DNA from: Rheum nobile
Lineage: Eukaryota; Streptophyta; Magnoliopsida; Caryophyllales; Polygonaceae
Length of the DNA: 64,000 nt
Assembly (NCBI GenBank): GCA_027886185.1
Contig: WOAB01000056.1
Coordinates: 3,658,001 to 3,722,000 of the forward strand
Direction of reading: 5' to 3'
In this document: piece by piece, positions 57,657 to 64,000 of the stretch
Layout of the letters: each line of letters opens with the position of its first letter
How positions within the stretch are numbered: the first letter of the stretch is position 1
Program-made: the position numbers and the translations under genes
The notes under the pieces: generated by a model
Told to the model about the DNA's origin: nothing
Databases searched by the model: none
What the model saw: the letters and a program-made list of their open reading frames with translations, nothing else

Positions 57657-60600
57657 ATGGGGCAACAACACATTCAGGTTTTTGTGAAGATCACAACCTG
57701 GAATTGTCACGGAATCGGAAAGAAAACATTTTGGATGAATGTTGAGTCTTTCTGCAAAATCGAACGAATACAACTTCTTGCACTTTTTGAAACAAGAACA
57801 AACAAAGAACCAAATGAAAAAGATTGGAAAAAAGCAGGGTTTGATTAATTCTACTGTGTCCCTGCTACAGGTTTTGCAGGAGGCATTTGCGTAATGTGGA
57901 AGACCTACCAACTTACAAACGAAATCCTTGAAATTGAACAACTTGAAACAATATTTATTAGTATTAAGTATACAAACTTGCTCACGAACAAAAAACTTAT
58001 GCTAATCCTTACTTACGCCCCCCAAATGAATCTGCAAAAACTGTGTTCTGGAACGAATTTATCTCCTACATTAAAAATTGTTCTCTTCCATGTATTATTA
58101 TGGGAGATCTGAACGAAATTCAAAACCCTTTTGAAAAATTAGGCGGGATTATACCGCCAATATCAAAATTTGCTAGACTCCGTCATTTTAAAAATGAATG
58201 CGAACTCTTGGATACTCCTTTCCAGGGAAATTCCTATACCTGGCGAAAGAACATCACAGATATAGAAAACACCCATGAAAAACTGGATAGGGTTCTTATC
58301 CACCACCAGATCCTTCAATGGTATCCCGATATCTGTACTAAGCATTATGCTTTTTCCAGCTCAGACCATTGCCCAATCTCCATCAAGCTAGATTCAGCTG
58401 TGCCTTTTAAAAACCAGTCGTTTAAATTTGAAAAAAATTGGATGACTAGAAAGGATTTTAAAAACGTGGTAAAACAAGCATGGAGAACTAACTACCATGG
58501 ATCTAGATTGTACAATCTGGTATCCAAAACAAAACTACTCAAAAAATATGCTAAGATCGGGAACAAAAGCACCTTCGGAAATGTCTTCACACAATTACAA
58601 ACTATAGAAAAATAACTTTCTAAAATCCAAACTGAGATCTGTAATCACCCTACAAATGACCTCATTAAAAAACAAACTAGAATCATAGAAAAAAAGGAAA
58701 AACTTATGTGTTTCCAGAAAATTTATTGGAACCAAAAAGCTAAGGTAAAACACATCAAATATAGTGACACACATGCTAGCTATTTTCATAAAATAGCAAG
58801 TGAAAAAAGAAACAGAAAAATTATAAAAGAAATCAAAACACAAGAAGGCACAAGCATCACTGGTGAAGAAAACATCAGAAATGAAATCAGAAATGATTTC
58901 ATCAAAAGATTCAGAAGTGAGGATATAAACCAGAGACTGTTCCAGGAAAACCTTGAATTAATCCAACCTGAAATCTCTTCAGAGGATAATCTGGAATTAA
59001 TAAAAAATGTATCTAACGAAGAAATTAAAAAGGCGGTCTTTAACATTGGCTCGGATAAATCTCCGGGGCCGGATGGCATGACAGTAGAATTTTACTAAAA
59101 ATATTGGGACATTGTAGGCCCCTCTGTGACCCAAGCAGTTAAAAGTTTTTTCCTTTCTGGGAAACTGCTTAAACAAATAAATCACACATTCATATCCTTA
59201 ATCCCGAAATGTGACAATCCTAACTCTACAAATCACTATAGACCCATAAGTCTGTGTTCTACCATTTATAAGATCATCTCGAAAATTATAACAACTAGAC
59301 TCAAAGAAACCATGGAAAAATTGATATACCCCATTCAGGGTGCCTTTGTTGCTAACAAAGCCATTCAAGATAATATCTTGATTGCACATGAAATCTTCCA
59401 TTCTTTTAAATCGAAAAAAAGAACTGAATGATTTATTGCCTTAAAACTAGACATGGAAAAAGCTTATGATGGAATCGAATGGGATTTCATTATAAAAATA
59501 ATGGAAAAGTATGGATTCCATGAAAAATTTATCAACTGGATAAAAGAATGCATTACAACGGTATCTTTCTCGGTACTTGTTAACAATGGACCCACATAAA
59601 TATTCAAACCCTCAAGAGGACTTCGACAAGGAGACCCCCTCTCGCTCTTCCTGTTTATTTTAGGATCTGAAATCCTTGCTAGAAAACTCCAAAAAACATC
59701 AGATCGACCTCGAAATCCCCTAGGATTTCAATTCAATCAGCAGGGAACATGAATCCCGTTTCTGGCCTTTGCGGATGACATTGTGATATTCTCAAAAGCT
59801 AAACAGGAAAACTGTAAAGAAATCAAAGTTATCATTGATGACTACTGCAAGATCTCAGGACAAAAGGTAAATTTCCATAAATCGGCATTTCAAGTTACAA
59901 AAAAGGTCACCAACCAAAAGAAATTAGCTATACAAGACATTCTCACAATCAAAAATATGATCTCTCTCGAAAAATACATGGGTTGCCCTATCATCAATGG
60001 TAGAGTTAACTCGAACACCTTTGCTGACCTTTTAGTTAGCACCCAACAACAATTATCTAAATGGAAAGCAAATTCCCTTTCCCAAGCAGGAAGAACAACA
60101 CTTATAAAAACCAACCTGACTTCAAGACTCAATTATCTTATGTAAAGTTTCATGTTACCTACACACACACAATGAACTTGATAAGCTAAACAAATCCTTT
60201 TTTTGGAATAAGGACAACTCCTATAAACCTCTTATAGGTTGGGAAAAAAATTGTAAACCAACTCATCAAGGAGGTCTTGGCTTGAGAAAAGCTAAAGACA
60301 TGAACAAAGCTCTTCAATTCAAATTACTATGGAAAATCCTATCCGAACCAAACAACTTCTGGGTTAGAGTTATTATGGATAAATATCTGAAAACACAACA
60401 TATACTTCACTATGAGAAAAAAAGAAACTGCTCCTGGCAATGGTCCAAAATGATTGAACTTATGCCTGAGTTCAAATCTGGACTAATTTGGCAAGTTGGT
60501 AATGGAAAAACTATCAAATTTTGGACGGATAACTGTGCTCTGAACACCCCCTTATGTGATAACATAAACCCACAATCAATCCTAAATAAGGATGCCCTGG

Positions 60601-61824
60601 TAGCTGATTTTATGCTGCCAAATAAAACCTGGAATAAGGACTTATTTGAACAATACTTACCAAACGATTTAACCAAAAAATTAACCTCAATCCCAATACC
60701 TTTAAATGAGATCCATGATAGAATGTACTGGAAAACGAGCAAAAACGACTGATTTTCTACTAATTCTGCTATGGAACTAATCAACAAAAATAAAAGTTAT
60801 ACTGCCTATGATTCCTCTTGGATCTGGAAAATGGACACGTATCCCAAAGTTAAAAACTTTGTCAGGAAAATAATGAAAAACGGAATCCCAACTAAAACTA
60901 GATTAGCAGAAAAAGGCGTTGCAACCCCCCCCCCCCCCCCCCCGGGTTATATACGTTGCAATGCTCTGTTGGGAGATTTGAACCACCTCATCTTCCAATG
61001 CAAGCATACCTTAAAAACAATCGAAAAATTGAATCATGACACTTTTGGCATAATCACACCCCTAAACATAGGAAACAAAAGAATTAGTGAAATCATTGAA
61101 GAAATTCGACAAAAAACTAATAGATCACAATTCTTAGAATTAATGGTCTTTTGGTGGATCATTTGGTTCTATAGAAACTAATAAAGCTTTGGTAGAACAA
61201 ATGATAATATCGAACCCATTAAAGATGTACCAAATTACATCAAGAAACAAATGGAGAACTGGAATAAAACGAAAAACTAGAACCCTGACTGTCTTACTGA
61301 AGACAACAAAAAAACTCATAAAACGAACATTGTCAGACAACCAATAAAGAAATGAAAAAAACCTCCGAATAACATAATTAAAATCAACACAGATGGATCC
61401 ACCAAAACCAATGGTGAATCTAGCTTTGGCTACATTTTCAGAAACAACACGAGAAAACCGCTTTTCCTCTATGGGGATAAATGTGGTATTACAACCCCGC
61501 TTAAAACAGAAATACTGGCAGTAAGAAATGCCCTGGTAAAGGCTTATGAATTAGGCTTTACAAACATTCATCTTGAATGTGACAACCTTACCATCGTGAA
61601 CGTCCTTAAACAAATCTGGCACTGTCCATGGGATATTGAAATGCTTATTTCTGATATCTTGTGTATTTTACAACTATTTTCTTCAGTGCAGATTTCTCAC
61701 GTCTTCCGAAAAACCAACGTCGTAGCCGATTTCATCGCGAAGAAGGTTCATCAGGTTTCCTTGGAAGACTTTAGAGATAGTCTAGAATTTGTAATTCTCA
61801 TCCGTAAGGATGCTATAGATTGAG
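57657..61824 (+). pseudogene. LINE ORF2: endonuclease, reverse transcriptase, RNase H, multiply broken
   Basis: ORF2 starts near 57657. The APE-type endonuclease spans ~57690-58390 (TTWNCHGIGKK, IIMGDLNEI, SSSDHCPISIKL). Reverse transcriptase spans ~59020-59800 (SPGPDGMTVEFY, FISLIPK, RPISLCSTIYKIISK, LDMEKAYDGIEW, GLRQGDPLS, FADDIVIFSKA). The C-terminal RNase H is at ~61370-61770 (KINTDGSTKTNG, TEILAVRNAL, LECDNL, RKTNVVADFIAKK). Breaks include TAA at 57846, a one-base loss in the C run near 58025, and stops at about 58613, 59096, 59429, 59597, 59749 and 60143. A run of 19 C lies at 60925-60943. The catalytic motifs remain readable, so decay is recent. Confidence 0.9.
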
Positions 61825-61912
61825 AAACCGACTCTTATGTGGTTTTCAATCTAATTTTTACCTTATCAAAAAATAAAAAAATAAAAAAATAAAAAATGAT
61901 AGCTAGCGATGG

Positions 61913-62395
61913 GCACATTTGTATGAAGTTATTTTTCAATTAAGTATATCAAAAATTGAGATTTCGATATTTACCTATCGAATTATAAGTTTTGTATATT
62001 GATCTAATACAAGATTTTCCTTAACAATTTTGAATAAAAAAATCTCATTTCAAACTACAAAAAATTCTCATTTTAGAAAATACCTTTATATTGATCTTCT
62101 ATATTTATTTTTTGCTTCTTTTTTATATTCTCAAATCCCGATTTATGTTATCATCATTAAGAAAAAATATTGACTTCTACAAAAAAAGAAAAAGAGAAAT
62201 ATTGGCTGGTCAAAATCTTAAAGGCAACTAAGGAATGAACAATCGACATGTAATAAATAATAGTATTTTTATGCCCTAGTAAATTTTGAGAATTAAGAAT
62301 CACATGTATTATTTAAAGAGGGCAATTTTTATTTTCTTAGTTGCACGTAAAGAAAAAAATTAAAGAAATTTGGCATTGACTCATTGAGCATTGTT
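61913..62395. other. AT-rich spacer, no gene seen
   Basis: Unique AT-rich sequence between the LINE and the right copia element. Confidence 0.5.
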
Positions 62396-64000
62396 CTATA
62401 CAGCCACATGACAAGAGTAGGAGAGAACGATAGAGAGAGATGAATTAAGATAAGAGTAGTGAATGAATTAACAAACTCAAGATGTGTTACATCTTATATA
62501 CATGTGGCTTAGGAGCCACCATCTCTCAACTAACTCTCTGACACATATACTCTTATTACCCCCTTCAAGTTAGATTTGGGGCTTGAAAAACCGGTCCCAA
62601 TTTACAAGAAAGAAACATGTGTTGTTGCTCCCCAAGTGCTTTGGTCATAATGTCAGCCAATTGAAGATTGGAAGGAATATGGTGAGTTTGAAGAAAGCCT
62701 TCCTATTGTTAGCAATCAATACGCAAGTGCTTTGTGTGTTCATGAAACACTGGGTTGGCTGCAAGATGTTGAGCAACATGGTTGTTACAGTAGAGGGGAA
62801 TTGGCTGGGGAATGAAAATTTTGAGGTCCTGAAAAAGACCTTCAAGCCAGACCAGTTCACTAGATGTAGCAGAGAGGCTTCTATACTCAGACTCTGCAGA
62901 TGATTTGGAGATGGTGAGCTGTTTCTTGGTCTTCCAAGAAATGAGGGAATTGCCAAGCAAGACACAATAGCCAGAGAGAGAGAGAGAGCAGAGAAAGTGC
63001 AAGCTGCCCAATCTGCATCACTATAAGCAGATAAGTGCAATGAAGATTGAGCTGAATAGAAGAGCCCTACACTGAATGTCCCTTTTAAATATCACAGCAC
63101 ATGAATAACTGCTTGATAGTGAGGAACCTTAGGAGCACTCATGAATTGAGAGAGGTGTTGTATGACATATGAAATATCAGGGCGTGTGAGATTCAAAAAA
63201 AAGAAGTCGACCAACCAATCTTCTGTACTGTTCTGGACCAGGATGAGGATCACCATCTTCTATGGACAACCTCAAGCCTCGAGGAAGAGGGAATGGATCA
63301 ACTTTGCAGTCCAGAAGTTGACAATCTCTGAGCATGTCTAGAATATACTTCCTCTGGTGGATGAGCATGCCGGAAGATGATCATGATATCTCTAACCCCA
63401 AAAAATAGCGAACAAGACCAAGGTCTTTTGGTGAAAGCTTGATGAAGCAGGGTCTTGAGATGAAGAATGGTGGGTTCATCATCTCCAGTTAACAAAAGAT
63501 CATCAACATAGACTAATGTTGTGATGATGGCATGATGCCCTTTGGAACATACCTAATGAAGAGAGAATAATCTTGTTTAGATCGTGTAAAGCCATGAGAC
63601 AGTAAGAATTTGGTCAATTCAACATTCCACTGTCGGTTGGCCTGCTTGAGGCCATACAAAGACCTTTTGAGAAGACACACTTGACTAGGTACAACCTTAG
63701 TGTAACCAGCAAGAGGTGACATGTAAATTTCCTCATCTAGGAACCCATGCAAAAATGCATTGTTTATGTCTAGTTGATGTATAGGCCAACATTTAGCAGT
63801 AGCAAGAGCAAGAATACTTCTTAATGTAGTAAACTTAGCCACATGAGAAAACGTGTGCTTGTAATTCTTACCCTTAATTTGATTATATCCTTTAGCAACG
63901 AGTCTTGCTTTGTACCTTTCAATAGAACCATCTGATTTATGCTTGAGCTTATAAACTCATTTACACCCAATAGCCTTCTTGTCAGGGGGTAAGGAAGTAA
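62396..64000 (-). mobile_element. Ty1/copia element, 3' half, runs off the window
   Basis: The minus strand shows reverse transcriptase, RNase H, a polypurine tract (GAAGGGGG, 62559-62566) and then a probable 3' LTR below 62559. The left LTR edge is not fixed because the 5' LTR lies outside; about 62390 is an estimate. The LTR appears to start TAATAAG, not TG, like the TATTAG start of the copia element at 13-18 kb, but the two elements are clearly diverged. Confidence 0.8.
62567..64000 (-). pseudogene. copia pol remnant (reverse transcriptase and RNase H), frameshifted
   Basis: From the window edge inward: the conserved region before polymerase with a Lys/Ser-rich stretch, then HQLDINNAFLHGFLDEEIYM (polymerase motif with Asp kept), CLLKRSLYGLKQANRQW, a frameshift near 63510, TGDDEPTILHLKTLLHQAF, a further break near 63400, LLIHQRKYILDMLRDC-like text, then RNase H (SWKTKKQLTISKSSAESEYR, NPVFHEHTKHL) and a C-terminus ending VFQAPNLT with a TGA just before the polypurine tract. 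Protease and integrase lie outside the window. At least three frameshifts separate the pieces. Confidence 0.87.

Larger units (their letters stand above)
55530..61895 (+). mobile_element. Full-length LINE (L1 type with RNase H), 6366 bp
   Basis: An exact 17-bp target duplication ATGATAGCTAGCGATGG flanks it (55513-55529 and 61896-61912). The 3' end is CCTTATCAAAAAATAAAAAA, a poly(A)-like tail, so orientation is plus. The 5' leader (55530-56160) is GC-rich. A poorly recognisable ORF1 region runs to about 57.65 kb, then ORF2. No 5' truncation is evident. Many breaks in ORF2 make it inactive. Confidence 0.93.

Overview
The window looks like nuclear DNA from a flowering plant, probably a eudicot. 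It holds four intron-containing or long single-exon host genes of plant type (an ACR4/CRINKLY4 receptor kinase, a GCN2 eIF2-alpha kinase, a trichome birefringence-like acetyltransferase and a thioredoxin-fold protein). These sit in AT-rich spacers packed with Ty3/gypsy, Ty1/copia, LINE, hAT, Harbinger, Mutator and Stowaway elements. I cannot name the species.

Region 1-18 kb is repeat territory. A Ty3/gypsy-type element (5' LTR cut by the window edge, 3' LTR at 6522-7222) carries only gag and protease and has been split by a 2351-bp solo LTR with a 5-bp target duplication. It sits beside and probably within an older LINE fragment that also received a hAT-like MITE. Then come a Harbinger-like MITE, a 2.1-kb foldback/Mutator-like element made of two mirror-image arms with 146-bp repeats, a second hAT-like MITE, and a complete 4654-bp Ty1/copia element (minus strand) whose 1377-codon polyprotein frame is broken only by three TAG codons.

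Region 18-25 kb is a spacer with degenerate repeats followed by the intronless ACR4 gene (22186-24924, plus). Region 25.1-31.6 kb is a 6454-bp Mutator-like element with a 9-bp target duplication. Its decayed gene combines a FAR1-type DNA-binding domain, a MULE transposase, a possible SWIM remnant and a C-terminal OTU cysteine protease. It also holds a tandem SINE pair and repeated GGGCGCAAC palindromes.

Region 32-43 kb is GCN2, read in 29 exons on the minus strand (1243 residues, one GC-AG intron). Region 45.1-46.3 kb is a 1.1-kb retroposon with an 18-bp target duplication. Region 47.2-51.5 kb is the TBL gene (minus, six exons, Stowaway MITE in its last intron), divergent from the thioredoxin-fold gene (52963-55105, plus), which has an apparent one-base frameshift in exon 1. 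A full-length but decayed LINE with a 17-bp target duplication (55530-61895) follows, and the 3' half of another Ty1/copia element (minus) runs off the right edge.

The host genes act in separate processes: epidermal cell signalling (ACR4), amino-acid starvation and translation control (GCN2), cell-wall polysaccharide acetylation (TBL), and a redox-fold protein of unknown role. Nothing in the layout suggests a joint pathway. The recurring theme is how the elements decay. In the gypsy gag and the copia polyprotein, every stop is a TAG or TAA in an otherwise intact frame, as expected from deamination of methylated cytosine.
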